Source: Methanosarcina vacuolata Z-761
GTDB lineage: Archaea > Halobacteriota > Methanosarcinia > Methanosarcinales > Methanosarcinaceae
DNA: 64,000 nt
Direction: 5' to 3'
NCBI RefSeq assembly: GCF_000969905.1
Contig: NZ_CP009520.1
Coordinates: forward strand, 3,348,001-3,412,000
Shown here one piece after another: positions 46,809-55,951 of the stretch. Numbering within the stretch: the first letter of the stretch is position 1; each line of letters starts with the position of its first letter. The position numbers and the translations under genes were made by a program. A model generated the notes under the pieces. That model was given only the letters and a program-made list of their open reading frames with translations. It had not been told where the DNA came from and ran no database searches.

Positions 46809-48665
46809 ATGAAAAAACATAAAGTAATTGCACTGGTTGCTCTTACTCTACTAATTTCAATAGCAGTAAACACCGGAGGTGCAACAGACAATAATTGCAA
46901 TAAAGATAATATTTGTAATGTTGTCGGCACCCATTATAAATGCAGTACCTGGTCTAACGAACAATATCCAGTAATTGATTTATTTGGGGAGAAAAATGTT
47001 CCATTGCTTGCTAACCACTGTAATATATGGAATGCACATGTTAACAAGCTTGCCAGGTTGATTCTTGACAGTAACGCAACTTATACCCTCAAAGATGGCG
47101 AAAAGCTCGACCTTGGTCAGGGATATGCTCTTGAAGTCAAGCAGATTGACATTGACAATGAGAAGGTCTGGCTTGAATTTACCAGGGATGGCAAATATAT
47201 TGCTGATCAAAACGTTTCAACTACTACTGATAGCAACAAGACATGGAATGTTACCCTTGATAATGTTCAGGGTGAAAAAAACAATATTGTTGTCATGAAA
47301 GTTTATGTCAATCAGCTATTTGCGGGGGCAGTAGACAATATCGTTCGGATTGACGGGATCTGGCTAATTGACTATGCAAATGCCAGAACCCTTAACATTG
47401 GAGATGAAATCGGAGGATTCACACTTCAGAAAATCATCAATGGAACAAATTCGACTAACCTGGGGAGCCTTATTTTCAAAAATGCTAAGAAATCTCCTGT
47501 AAGCTGTAATGTTGTCAGTGCCAGCTATAAATGCAGTAGCTGGTCTAATGAACGATACCCAGTAATTGATTTGTTTGGAGAGAAGAATGTTCCCTTGCTA
47601 GCCAATAATGGTTCAATCTGGCAATCACATGTTGGCAAGCTTGCAAGGTTAATGGTTGACAGTAATGAGACTTACACTCTCAAAAACGGTGAAAAAGTTG
47701 ACTTTGGAAATGGTTACGCTCTCAAAGTCAGACAGATCGACATTGATAGTGAGAAAGTCTGGCTAGAGTTCACTAAAGACGGACAACACATAGCTGATAA
47801 AAATCTCTCCGTTAATACTGATGATGAAAACAAGACATGGACTGTTACTCTTGACAATGTTCAGGGTGAAAATAATATTGTTGTCATGAAAGTCCACGTC
47901 AAACAGTTATTCGTAGGTGTGGAGAACTGCATTGTTTTTATCGATGGCATCTGGCTGATTGACTATTCAAATGCCAGAACCCTTAACATTGGAGATGAAA
48001 TCGGAGGGTTAACACTTCAGCAAATCATCAATGGAACAAATTCGTCTAACCTGGGGAGCCTTATTTTTAAAAATGCTACAGAATCTCCTGTAAGCTGTAA
48101 TGTTGCCAGTACCAGCTATAAATGCAGTAGCTGGTCTAACGAACGATACCCGGTAATTGATTTGTTTGGAGAGAAGAATGTTCCACTGATTGCCGATTAC
48201 GATCCAATCTGGAAATGTCATGTTGACAAACTTGCCAGGCTTGTCCTTGACAGCGGTGACAAATTCACCCTGAAGGACGGCAGTAAACTTGGTCTCGGCC
48301 AGGGTTACAGTATCAAGGCCAGGCAGGTTGACGTTGCCGGTAAGAAGGTTTGGCTTGAATTCGATAAAAATGGAAAATATGTAGATGATACTATCCTTTC
48401 AACTGGTGAAAATTGGACTTGCTACCTTGACAAAATTCAAGGTGAAGACAATGTCCCTGTCCTGAAAGTACATATTAGTAACGTCTATCAACGTGGAAAC
48501 ACCAGTGTTGTCCAGATTGACGGGATCTGGCTGATTGACTATTCAAATGCCAGAACCCTCAAAATTGGGGATAAAATCGGAGGATTCACACTTGAGAAAA
48601 TCGTTAGTGGAGTAAATAAATCTAACATGGGAAGCCTTGTTTTCGGAAAAATATCAAATAGCTAA
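46809..48665 (+). CDS. S-layer-domain protein with three domains (second copy)
   Basis: Closely related to the preceding gene (618 residues, no linker). The signal peptide (VIALVALTLLISIAVNTGGA) is followed by three S-layer-type domains repeating WSNExYPVIDLFGEKNVPLL, LDLGQGYAL, QGENNIVVMKV and DGIWLIDY. Domains two and three are more alike than either is to domain one. There is no C-terminal membrane helix. AAGGAGGAACAG precedes the ATG. The tandem arrangement with the first copy indicates duplication; both are likely minor cell-envelope proteins. Confidence 0.87.
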   Translation: MKKHKVIALVALTLLISIAVNTGGATDNNCNKDNICNVVGTHYKCSTWSNEQYPVIDLFGEKNVPLLANHCNIWNAHVNKLARLILDSNATYTLKDGEKLDLGQGYALEVKQIDIDNEKVWLEFTRDGKYIADQNVSTTTDSNKTWNVTLDNVQGEKNNIVVMKVYVNQLFAGAVDNIVRIDGIWLIDYANARTLNIGDEIGGFTLQKIINGTNSTNLGSLIFKNAKKSPVSCNVVSASYKCSSWSNERYPVIDLFGEKNVPLLANNGSIWQSHVGKLARLMVDSNETYTLKNGEKVDFGNGYALKVRQIDIDSEKVWLEFTKDGQHIADKNLSVNTDDENKTWTVTLDNVQGENNIVVMKVHVKQLFVGVENCIVFIDGIWLIDYSNARTLNIGDEIGGLTLQQIINGTNSSNLGSLIFKNATESPVSCNVASTSYKCSSWSNERYPVIDLFGEKNVPLIADYDPIWKCHVDKLARLVLDSGDKFTLKDGSKLGLGQGYSIKARQVDVAGKKVWLEFDKNGKYVDDTILSTGENWTCYLDKIQGEDNVPVLKVHISNVYQRGNTSVVQIDGIWLIDYSNARTLKIGDKIGGFTLEKIVSGVNKSNMGSLVFGKISNS

Positions 48666-48742
48666 CTACCTGCACCAACCACCTTAAAAACAAACATTAC
48701 CCACCCTAAAAACAAAAATTACCCACCTTAAAAACGAATTAA

Positions 48743-48839
48743 TGTATCGATTCCAGAACTAGTCCATCATTGAAAAAATTCATTGTTAATGAATAAATTT
48801 GAAATTTCAAATCTGTGAAGGTGTTTTGGAATCGATACA
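48743..48839. repeat. 13-bp inverted repeat TGTATCGATTCCA around a 71-bp core
   Basis: TGTATCGATTCCA (48743-48755) is the exact inverse of TGGAATCGATACA (48827-48839), and ATTTGAAATTTCAAAT forms a palindrome inside. It lies in the 537-bp gap after the second S-layer gene. It may be a very small MITE or a 3'-end structure. The same gap holds a three-unit ACCCACCTTAAAAAC repeat (48677-48735) and AT-rich promoter-like sequence near 49060-49145. Confidence 0.65.
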
Positions 48840-49202
48840 CTGGGAAACATCATAAAGAGTTACAGCCTGAGTTCCCAGGTTTCAAGATCTAAATCGAATT
48901 TCACAAGCCTAATAGTTAGAGGATTTGATTCTAAAATTTGATTCTAAAGTTAGAGCCTGAAGTTTATATGCTTAAAAAATTAGCATAATTCGATATCTTG
49001 AGATGTTTATGCGCTTAGAAAAGTGGGACTTAGGTTATAGCAGAAGACTGTATGTATGTTAATTAAACTATAATAACTACTTTATAATAATTAAATTATA
49101 ATAATTTATAATAATTAAACTGTAGCAATTAAATTATATTAATTAATTTTTAATGCCAAAACACGTCACTGTCATTAGACAAATGCTGATCGGGGAAAAT
49201 AG

Positions 49203-50543
49203 ATGAAAAGTAAAGTTATATCAGTAATACCGATTTCCACTTTTTCGTTTTCACTCTCATCTATTGCAATATCTAACAAAGTATGCAGAAGATGTAACAT
49301 TTTAAAAGCTTTTAGAATAGCGGCACTTACGGTTTTAATACTGATGGGTATCGCAGGTGCATCACCATTTGCATATATTGCAAACTTAGAGAGTAACAAT
49401 GTTTCTGTAATTGACACTGCTACAGATACTGTTACAGCTACGGTGAATGTGGGAAACGAGCCCTCAGGGACTGCAGTTAGTCCGGACGGAACAAGAGTAT
49501 ATGTGACAAACTGCATGAGCAATAGCGTCTCTGTAATTGACGCAGCCAAGAATAAGGTAATAGACACAATATACGTAGGAAGCTACCCCTTAGGAGTTGC
49601 ATTCACTCCAGATGGAACAAAGGCGTATGTTGCAAACACTGCGAGCAACACTATCTCTGTAATTGACACGGCAACAAACAATGTTACAGCCACAGTAAAA
49701 GTCGGAAACTTGCCTTACAAAATTGCAGTCTCCCCGGATGGAAAAAAGGTATATGCTGTGAACTCCGGCATTCCTCCTGACTACCAGGGTAATGTTTCTG
49801 TAATCGACACGTCAACAAATAATGTTACAGCCACAGTAAATGTGGAAAAAGATCCGCATGGAATTGCAGTCAGTCCGGATGGAACAAAGGTGTATGTGGT
49901 TAACTCCAATAGTTATCCTTACTACAAAGGTACTGTTTCTGTAATTGATACGGCAACAAATAATGTTACAGACACAGTAAATGTGGGAAGCTTGCCACAT
50001 GGAATTGCAGTCAGCCCGAATGGAACGAGAGCATACGTAGCAATAGATATACCTGGTAGATATTCAGGTAAAAGTAATATTGATGCAACTTCACATACAG
50101 GCGCTGTTGATGTTATTGACACAACTAAAAACGAGGTTATAGATAGAGTGAGTGTCGGAAATTATCCTTACGAAGTTGCAGTCACCCCAGATGGAAATAA
50201 GGTTTATGTAATGAACTATGGGAGCAATACTACTTCTGTAATTGACACAGCCACAAACAACGTTAATATTACGGTGCCCGTAGGAAGATCCCCTACTGCT
50301 GTGGCAATTGGTCCGGTAATAAAATCCAGTTCTACTATTGGATTAAATGGTACTTCTTTCTTGACCCCTATAAAGCAAACCGAGAACCAGACAAATGATA
50401 CCGGGATGACAGCAAACGGAGGAACAGCGGGTAAGCAGAAAAGAGAATCTGTCCCTACTCAAGCATCAATTCCTTTTCTAAGCTCTATTTGGGTACTTGT
50501 AGCATTACTGGGTGCAGTTGCATTTGTCAGAAAGATGAAGTAA
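49203..50543 (+). CDS. YVTN beta-propeller surface protein
   Basis: About seven repeats of 42 residues with the pattern VSVIDTATNNVTATVNVG, PxGIAVSPDGTKVYVxN make a seven-bladed YVTN propeller over residues 60-385. The N-terminus has an export signal (ALTVLILMGIAGASPFA) preceded by a long basic segment, and the C-terminus has a Ser/Thr/Gln-rich stretch and a membrane helix with Arg/Lys at the end (PFLSSIWVLVALLGAVAFVRK). It is thus a cell-surface anchored protein. Such proteins are abundant in Methanosarcina envelopes. The start, ATG 49203, follows GGGGAAAA. It may be an adhesion or S-layer-associated protein. Confidence 0.85.
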   Translation: MKSKVISVIPISTFSFSLSSIAISNKVCRRCNILKAFRIAALTVLILMGIAGASPFAYIANLESNNVSVIDTATDTVTATVNVGNEPSGTAVSPDGTRVYVTNCMSNSVSVIDAAKNKVIDTIYVGSYPLGVAFTPDGTKAYVANTASNTISVIDTATNNVTATVKVGNLPYKIAVSPDGKKVYAVNSGIPPDYQGNVSVIDTSTNNVTATVNVEKDPHGIAVSPDGTKVYVVNSNSYPYYKGTVSVIDTATNNVTDTVNVGSLPHGIAVSPNGTRAYVAIDIPGRYSGKSNIDATSHTGAVDVIDTTKNEVIDRVSVGNYPYEVAVTPDGNKVYVMNYGSNTTSVIDTATNNVNITVPVGRSPTAVAIGPVIKSSSTIGLNGTSFLTPIKQTENQTNDTGMTANGGTAGKQKRESVPTQASIPFLSSIWVLVALLGAVAFVRKMK

Positions 50544-50719
50544 TGACGCTATTATGTTGCCACATCTTGATTTAACCCAGCAATTCTAAGCAAGGAGGAC
50601 TTTATTTTTCTCTCTTGCTTTTCAATCAGTCTTGAGCCTCATGGCATTAAAATATTTACATATTTATAAATAACCCGCTGAGGTTTAGTCCCAAAGAATT
50701 ACGAGGAGAATTTTTCAAT

Positions 50720-50914
50720 TTAATCTTCAACAAGTTCGATGGCATCTTCCGGGCAGGCTTCCACACACTGGTTACACTCTATACAATTTTCCGGGCGGGC
50801 TACAACTGCCTTTTTTACTTGATCAATTTCCTCGATATCAAAAACGTCTGCAGGACAAACTTCGTAGCAGGCAAGAGCTCCGGTACACTTTTTATAGTCG
50901 ATTACTGGGTGCAT
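50720..50914 (-). CDS. 2x[4Fe-4S] ferredoxin
   Basis: 64 residues with two cluster motifs. CIECNQCVEACP is standard. The first, CTGALACYEVCP, has a spacing of C-x5-C-x3-CP, with only three Cys apparent within it (C10, C16, C20). The missing x2 ligand suggests a 3Fe cluster or a modified site. It is a small electron carrier for central metabolism. GGAGGGAG precedes the ATG. The 277-bp MITE-like element begins 35 nt upstream of the start codon. Confidence 0.85.
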   Translation of the reverse strand: MHPVIDYKKCTGALACYEVCPADVFDIEEIDQVKKAVVARPENCIECNQCVEACPEDAIELVED

Positions 50915-50948
50915 TTTCTCCCTCCACAGTATTCTTTCCAGATTAAAA

Positions 50949-51225
50949 CCTACTTTCGGCAGGTCGACATAAGGAATTTGAATATTTTTCTTGTATCGTT
51001 TTTCAACATTTGATAGTTATCTAATAGAGTTAAAGCTGGTTAACGTGTGGCTTAACTCCAACGACATATATAAACACTAAATCTTTTTTCTATCAAAGTT
51101 CAGCATGAAATATTATGTTTGGATCATATGTAAACCTAATTACTACATACAACAAGGGATCATCATTTCAAAATCGACATAAGTAAAATTATAGAAAATG
51201 AAATGTCGACCTGCCGAATCTAGGT
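50949..51225. mobile_element. MITE-like element with 22-bp inverted ends and TTAAAA target duplication
   Basis: The left end CCTACTTTCGGCAGGTCGACAT (50949-50970) and right end (51204-51225) are inverted repeats matching at all but about three positions. TTAAAA flanks both sides (50943-50948 and 51226-51231). The 277-bp element contains no long open frame. It sits immediately upstream of the ferredoxin gene and must have replaced or displaced its promoter region. Confidence 0.8.
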
Positions 51226-51284
51226 TAAAAGTTAAATTTGCAGCGCGAATACTCTATCAATAACGATTTTGTTATTTCGCCTTT

Positions 51285-51446
51285 TCACTGAATTTCAATG
51301 TCTACAGTCTTTTTTACTGGATTTCAAGTTTCAGTCTCTTTTACTGGATTTCAATGTCTACAGTCTCATTTACTGAATTTCAACGTTTACGGTTTCTTAC
51401 TGGATTTCAACGTTTACAGTCTCTTACTGAATTTCAATGTCTACAG
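51285..51446 (-). repeat. 27-29-nt array derived from the 3' end of the Hsp20 gene
   Basis: Six units of the minus-strand sequence ACTGTAGACATTGAAATTCA plus GTAA follow one another. The first is the coding end of the Hsp20 gene (codons for TVDIEIQ and TAA); the others are copies with one to five changes. Confidence 0.85.
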
Positions 51447-51720
51447 TCTCTGAACTCTCTCTGTAAGGCACTATGACAAACAGTTTTCCATCACAATATC
51501 TGGCGACCGCTTTTTGAGGGACAACCGCGCAGCAGAATGCATAAGTCCCGGCGTACTCGACTCCGGTCTCTTCTCTTTTCGCTCTTACGAAAAAGCCTTC
51601 TTCAACCATCTTTAATTCGATGTTCTCTTTCTTTACTCCAGGCAGATCGATCTGAATTTCAAGGTTTCCTTTGTCATCAGAACACGAAACTATATCAGGA
51701 GACATTTTCACCATGGCCAT
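51424..51720 (-). CDS. Small Hsp20-family protein
   Basis: 98-residue protein with an alpha-crystallin-type beta sandwich: LEIQIDLPGVKKENIELKMVEEGFFVRAKRE, then VPQKAVARYCDGKLFVIVPYRES. It lacks the long N-terminal arm and the usual C-terminal IxI tail except for the terminal VDIEIQ. Archaeal small Hsps of this minimal type may work as dimeric holdases. The gene is a single unit. Its 3' end is tandemly repeated downstream. Confidence 0.75.
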   Translation of the reverse strand: MAMVKMSPDIVSCSDDKGNLEIQIDLPGVKKENIELKMVEEGFFVRAKREETGVEYAGTYAFCCAVVPQKAVARYCDGKLFVIVPYRESSETVDIEIQ

Positions 51721-52030
51721 GATACCCTCCCAAATAATATTTTCCCTAGCAAACTACATAATACAACTAATTTCGTCCATATATCGGCGAGTTTAGTGTA
51801 AGGCGTTAAGGCACCTGTGTTCAGAATTTCATTTTGGAATATAGATGCTTTGACATTCAGATATTTGAATATTAGATGTTACGGCACAAGATTTGAATCT
51901 TAAATGCTACGGAATTGGATATTGAAATCTTAAATTTACGACATTAGATGTCGATTTTTTATTCAAATTCTTGTTCCTGACCTCCACACAAACCCCAATA
52001 ATAGAGTAAAAATCTCGATATTTATAATTT

Positions 52031-52052
52031 GTGAATCGATATATCGATTCAC
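52031..52052. promoter_or_regulatory. Perfect 22-bp palindrome
   Basis: GTGAATCGATATATCGATTC followed by AC reads identically on both strands. It lies in the 490-bp gap between the Hsp20 gene and the 3' end of the uracil-DNA glycosylase gene. It could be a dimeric repressor operator or, as RNA, a hairpin. The rest of the gap shows only weak repeats of TTGAATCTTAAATGYTACGG. Confidence 0.55.
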
Positions 52053-52210
52053 AGACCGTTTCACACCGTGTTATTCTGATTTTTGAAGGTAAAACAGACG
52101 TAGCAAAGCTTTATTGCAGGATTCTTGAAGTAAAGATCTCCTAATTGGCAATTTTCGGGCGGGTAAGTTTTTTACTTTTTTTGCAAAGGCTTGACTTTCA
52201 TCCGGGATGT

Positions 52211-52753
52211 TCAACTCCATAGCTCACGGTTTTTGTCAATGAAAGCACGCTGGATCTCTTTTTTTGAAGAGGTGTAAATCAGGGCTGCGGGATGGTAAAG
52301 TTTCAGGATTGTTCTTCCCTCGTGTTCCACAGGGACTCCCCATTCGAGTTTTTTTCCGGGGCAAAAGGACTTTTCGGCTGTATTACCAAGAAGAATTATG
52401 ATTTTCGGGCTAAGCAGGATTATCTGAGAAAGCAAGAAGGGCTTACAGCACTCGATCTCGTTTGTACTGGGTCTTCGGTTTTCAGGGGGGTGGCATTTGA
52501 CTGTGTTTGTTACCATCCAGTCTTCTTCGGAAAGCCCCATGTACTCGATCATTTTATCCAGTTTTTTTCCTGCCCTGCCGTAGAACGGAATCCCGGTTTC
52601 GTTTTCGTTTTTTCCGGGGGCTTCTCCTATGAAGAAAACTTTCGGGTTACAGGAACCTTTTCCTATGACTCTTTTGATTGCACTTTTATGGAGTGGGCAT
52701 CGGGTGCATTTAATTATCTCCCTTGAAACAGTTTCGTATCCGGCTTCCACCAT
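52211..52753 (-). CDS. Family-4 uracil-DNA glycosylase (Fe-S type)
   Basis: Removes uracil from DNA. It shows motif A GEAPGKNENETGIPFYGRAG and motif B YHPAALIY. Four cysteines expected to bind a [4Fe-4S] cluster are CTRCPL at 16-19, one in the ECC pair and one in SFCPGKK. Length 180 residues is slightly short; the frame is open upstream for about 20 codons without a start, and a strong AAAGGAGGT site at 52811-52819 lies 60 nt before the ATG. The N-terminus may therefore be longer or preceded by a short overlapping frame. It is divergent from pgk. Confidence 0.9.
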   Translation of the reverse strand: MVEAGYETVSREIIKCTRCPLHKSAIKRVIGKGSCNPKVFFIGEAPGKNENETGIPFYGRAGKKLDKMIEYMGLSEEDWMVTNTVKCHPPENRRPSTNEIECCKPFLLSQIILLSPKIIILLGNTAEKSFCPGKKLEWGVPVEHEGRTILKLYHPAALIYTSSKKEIQRAFIDKNRELWS

Positions 52754-53017
52754 CGTTCTGATTCGGTCCTCAAAATCTCTATGGTTATCCTTTTCATATG
52801 TCGTCGCCTTGTACCTCCTTTAATATTTTTATATGTGACCCGATATATTATTGAATTGTGGCCAGTTTTTGATTCTGGTTTTTATATAAAATTCGTAATC
52901 CATCTCACGAGACCTGCATACAAACAAACTTATTTATGGAAAAAATTCCATGACAAACATAACCACTATTCAATGATAAAAAATTCTCTGAAATTTGCTG
53001 TTAAATTTTATTCTTCA

Positions 53018-53031
53018 CTATATATATAAAA
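53018..53031 (+). promoter_or_regulatory. TATA element for pgk
   Basis: ACTATATATATAAA stands 30 nt before the pgk ATG. Transcription would begin only a few nt before the GAGGT ribosome site, giving a very short leader. Confidence 0.55.
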
Positions 53032-53059
53032 AATCTCATTCACAAAGGTGCGCTGAGGT

Positions 53060-54298
53060 ATGACTTCTAGAGACTTTCTCACAATCGATGATTTTGACAC
53101 ACACGGAAAGACAATTCTTGTAAGGGTTGACCTGAACTCCCCTATGGATCCACAGGGTAATATTCTGGATGATATGCGGATCCGAAGCCATATTGCCACC
53201 TTGAAGGATCTTGAGGACGCAAAAGTTGTTTTGCTTGCACACCAGAGCAGGCCCGGGAAAAAAGACTTTACTACAATGAAGCCTCATGCCAACCTGATGT
53301 CCAAATATCTGGGAAAGCAGGTTCTCTATGTAGATGATATCTTCGGAACTTACGCAAAGACCAGAATTGCTTCTATGGAAAATGGAGATGTCATCCTGCT
53401 CGAAAATGTAAGGTTCTATTCCGAAGAAAGCCTTGAAAGAACTCCAGCAGAACAGGCAAAAACCTATCCGGTTAAAAAACTGGCACCTTTTGTGGATATC
53501 TTCCTTAATGATGCCTTTGCCGTATCTCACAGGTCTCAACTTTCCGTAGTCGGATTTACTGAGGTTCTCCCTACCGGAGCCGGGAGGGTCATGGAAAAGG
53601 AACTCACATCTCTGGACCGAGGGGTCAAAGGAGGGGAACGGCCAACAATTTTCGTGCTAGGAGGAGCAAAAGTTGATGATTCGCTCCATGTGGCGGAAAA
53701 TGTGCTTGCAAATGGAGGGGCTGACCGTGTACTCCTGACCGGAGTAGTCGCAAATGTGGCACTTGCGGCATCTGGCATAGATATAGGGAAAGTAAATCTG
53801 GACTTCATCAAATCCCAGGGCTATGAAGACCAGATTGAAAAAGCAAAAGGTATACTTGCAAAATTCAAAGATAAAGTTGGCCTTCCCAGGGACGTGGCTT
53901 TAAACGACAATAAGAAGCGGGTTGAAGTACCTGTCTCTGAACTTAAATCTGATTCACTCCCCATAAACGACATTGGGCTTGAAACCATCGTGAACTTTAC
54001 CAGTGAAATCGAAAGTGCAAAAACTGTTATCTTAAACGGTCCTGCAGGGATTTCCGAAGTTGCCGAGTTTGCCCTTGGAACGCACGAGATTATAAAAGCT
54101 GCTATTAAATCCGAGTTTTCAATTATTGGCGGTGGGCATATTTCGGCAGAAGTCGAGCATCTTGGGCTTGCACACCGTTTCTCTCACATCAGTACAGGTG
54201 GTGGGGCACTAATTGATTATCTCTCCGGAGTAAAGCTTCCTGGTGTAGAGGCTCTGAAGGCTGCAGCTAAGAGATATGAGGAAGCTAAGAAGATCTAG
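53060..54298 (+). CDS. pgk: Phosphoglycerate kinase
   Basis: Interconverts 1,3-bisphosphoglycerate and 3-phosphoglycerate in glycolysis/gluconeogenesis. The N-terminal motif VRVDLNSPMD, substrate-binding LAHQSRPGKKD, VRFYSEESLE, the hinge FVLGGAKVDDS and the nucleotide site STGGGALIDYLSG are present. It is full length at 412 residues, as expected for archaeal PGKs. A GAGGT ribosome site precedes ATG 53060. It is a monocistronic unit with its own terminator. Confidence 0.96.
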   Translation: MTSRDFLTIDDFDTHGKTILVRVDLNSPMDPQGNILDDMRIRSHIATLKDLEDAKVVLLAHQSRPGKKDFTTMKPHANLMSKYLGKQVLYVDDIFGTYAKTRIASMENGDVILLENVRFYSEESLERTPAEQAKTYPVKKLAPFVDIFLNDAFAVSHRSQLSVVGFTEVLPTGAGRVMEKELTSLDRGVKGGERPTIFVLGGAKVDDSLHVAENVLANGGADRVLLTGVVANVALAASGIDIGKVNLDFIKSQGYEDQIEKAKGILAKFKDKVGLPRDVALNDNKKRVEVPVSELKSDSLPINDIGLETIVNFTSEIESAKTVILNGPAGISEVAEFALGTHEIIKAAIKSEFSIIGGGHISAEVEHLGLAHRFSHISTGGGALIDYLSGVKLPGVEALKAAAKRYEEAKKI

Positions 54299-54348
54299 TT
54301 GTTCTGTTTCCTGCAAGTTATAACATCTGTGAAAATAAGTATTCTATT

Positions 54349-54400
54349 AGGGAGTTTCCTTCTGTGAGTTCTCTTCTATAAAACTCCCTGGCTTTTCTTT
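54349..54400 (+). terminator. Terminator of pgk
   Basis: AGGGAGTTT and AAACTCCCT pair over 9 bp around a 23-nt loop, followed by GGCTTTTCTTTTT, 50 nt after the pgk stop. Confidence 0.6.
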
Positions 54401-54639
54401 TTAAAACGCCCTTTTTCATTTTCCGGCTTCTTAAAAGTAAAATCCCGGAAATATACTTTTACCAGCACCGATAAACATACTGTTATACTAGCTTCCACGT
54501 AAATATTATCATACTAACCTTAGGTAGATGCATATCTGGCATTTGCAGCCAGTACTGGTAATGCCGGTAGTAATCACATATAATGCTGGTTAATAGTTAA
54601 AGGCAAAAATTCAAAATAAATTGAGGTGTTGGTTCAAAT

Positions 54640-55248
54640 GTGCTTACAGACGTTGAAGGCAGGGCTGCAGTCAAACTTGCAAGGAAAACTATCGAGTTAT
54701 TCCTATCTGAAGAAAAGTTTCCGGAACCTCAGGAACTGGGTTTTGAGCTTTCTCCGGTTTTCGGAGAAAAAAGAGGAGTTTTTGTCACACTTACTGAAAG
54801 CGGACTTCTTAGGGGCTGTATAGGACATCCGTTTCCGGATTCGAGACTTGAGGACGCGATTATGGATTCTGCAATTTCTGCGGCAACACGGGACCCGCGT
54901 TTTCCTTCAGTGAGAGAAGATGAGCTTGATAAAATAGTTGTTGAGGTAACAATTCTTACCCAGCCCGAAAAGATTAATGCCCCTGCAGAAGAGCTTCCCG
55001 AGCACATAGAAATCGGAAGGCATGGGCTTATTGTAAAGCAGGGATATTGCCAGGGTCTTTTGCTTCCTCAGGTCGCCCCTGAGTATAATATGGATTCTAT
55101 TGAATTTCTGAGCCATACCTGCCTGAAAGCCGGCCTTTTGCCTGACGCCTGGCTCAAAGGAGCCGAAGTCTCCTGTTTCGAAGGGCAGATTTTCAAGGAA
55201 AAAGAACCATGTGGCGAGGTCATTGAGGAAAATATTTCAGGTGAATGA
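54640..55248 (+). CDS. AMMECR1-domain protein
   Basis: 202 residues with the conserved LLRGCIGH motif near residue 50 and [23 protein letters not shown], followed by [25 protein letters not shown]1 proteins are universal in archaea and often lie by MEMO genes; a role in oxidative or redox signalling is suspected, but the biochemical activity is unknown. The start is GTG 54640 with GAGGTG 11 nt upstream; an ATG at 54638 is out of frame. It is a single-gene unit. Confidence 0.9.
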   Translation: MLTDVEGRAAVKLARKTIELFLSEEKFPEPQELGFELSPVFGEKRGVFVTLTESGLLRGCIGHPFPDSRLEDAIMDSAISAATRDPRFPSVREDELDKIVVEVTILTQPEKINAPAEELPEHIEIGRHGLIVKQGYCQGLLLPQVAPEYNMDSIEFLSHTCLKAGLLPDAWLKGAEVSCFEGQIFKEKEPCGEVIEENISGE

Positions 55249-55471
55249 GAACTCTTGCGGTTCCCTGGCTTTCTTAAACATTTTAGAATTCTTACGCAGC
55301 TTTTAGAGTACTGCGGGCAGCCTGCAGGCTTTCAGAGTCCAATTCCTGAGCCTGTCCGCAGGTGATTTATGGAGTGAGAGTTTTTCAGGCTGGAATCAAG
55401 TTGAAATCCAGTTTATTCGGATTGTGGTATCGTGGTATGTGGTATTGAGTATTCTTATCCTGAGTGCCGGT

Positions 55472-55951
55472 TTATTCAATCTCGATTCTCTTTCCAGCTA
55501 CGGGTTTTGTTTTCGGTAGAGTGATAGTTAAGACTCCGTTTTTGAGCTGTGCAGTTGCTCCTTCTTCAGTTACGCCGTTGGGGAGAGGAATCTCACGGTA
55601 ATAGCGCATGAAAGACCGTTCTTTTTTGAGGTAACCTTCTTTTTCAGCTTCTTCTTCGTTTCCTTTCCCTGCACTGATTACCAGAACGTTATCCTTTAGA
55701 TTGAGTTCAACATCTTCTCTGTCAACCCCGGGCAGGTCGGTTGTCACAACTACTTTCTCATCTTCTTCCATAACATCAGTTAGCGGAGAGAAAGCTTCGT
55801 TTCCGAACCGGCTTTCCAGTGCAGGAAAAGTCCTGAACATATGTTCCATATAGTTCTGCATTCTTCTGATGTCATCAAATGGATCCCAGCTATACATGTC
55901 ACGGTCTGTTCTTTTCATTGGAAATTTCATATCAGATTCCTCTTTAGTCAA
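55472..55951 (-). CDS. Hsp20/alpha-crystallin small heat-shock protein
   Basis: 159 residues with a typical layout: an N-terminal arm (YSWDPFDDIRRMQNYMEHMF), the alpha-crystallin domain (PLTDVMEEDEKVVVTTDLPGVDREDVELNLKDNVLVISA, ERSFMRYYREIPLP, AQLKNGVLTITLPK) and a C-terminal KRIEIE. It is an ATP-independent chaperone that holds unfolding proteins. The canonical size separates it from the shorter Hsp20 4 kb upstream, which has a different N-terminus. Confidence 0.93.
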   Translation of the reverse strand: MTKEESDMKFPMKRTDRDMYSWDPFDDIRRMQNYMEHMFRTFPALESRFGNEAFSPLTDVMEEDEKVVVTTDLPGVDREDVELNLKDNVLVISAGKGNEEEAEKEGYLKKERSFMRYYREIPLPNGVTEEGATAQLKNGVLTITLPKTKPVAGKRIEIE

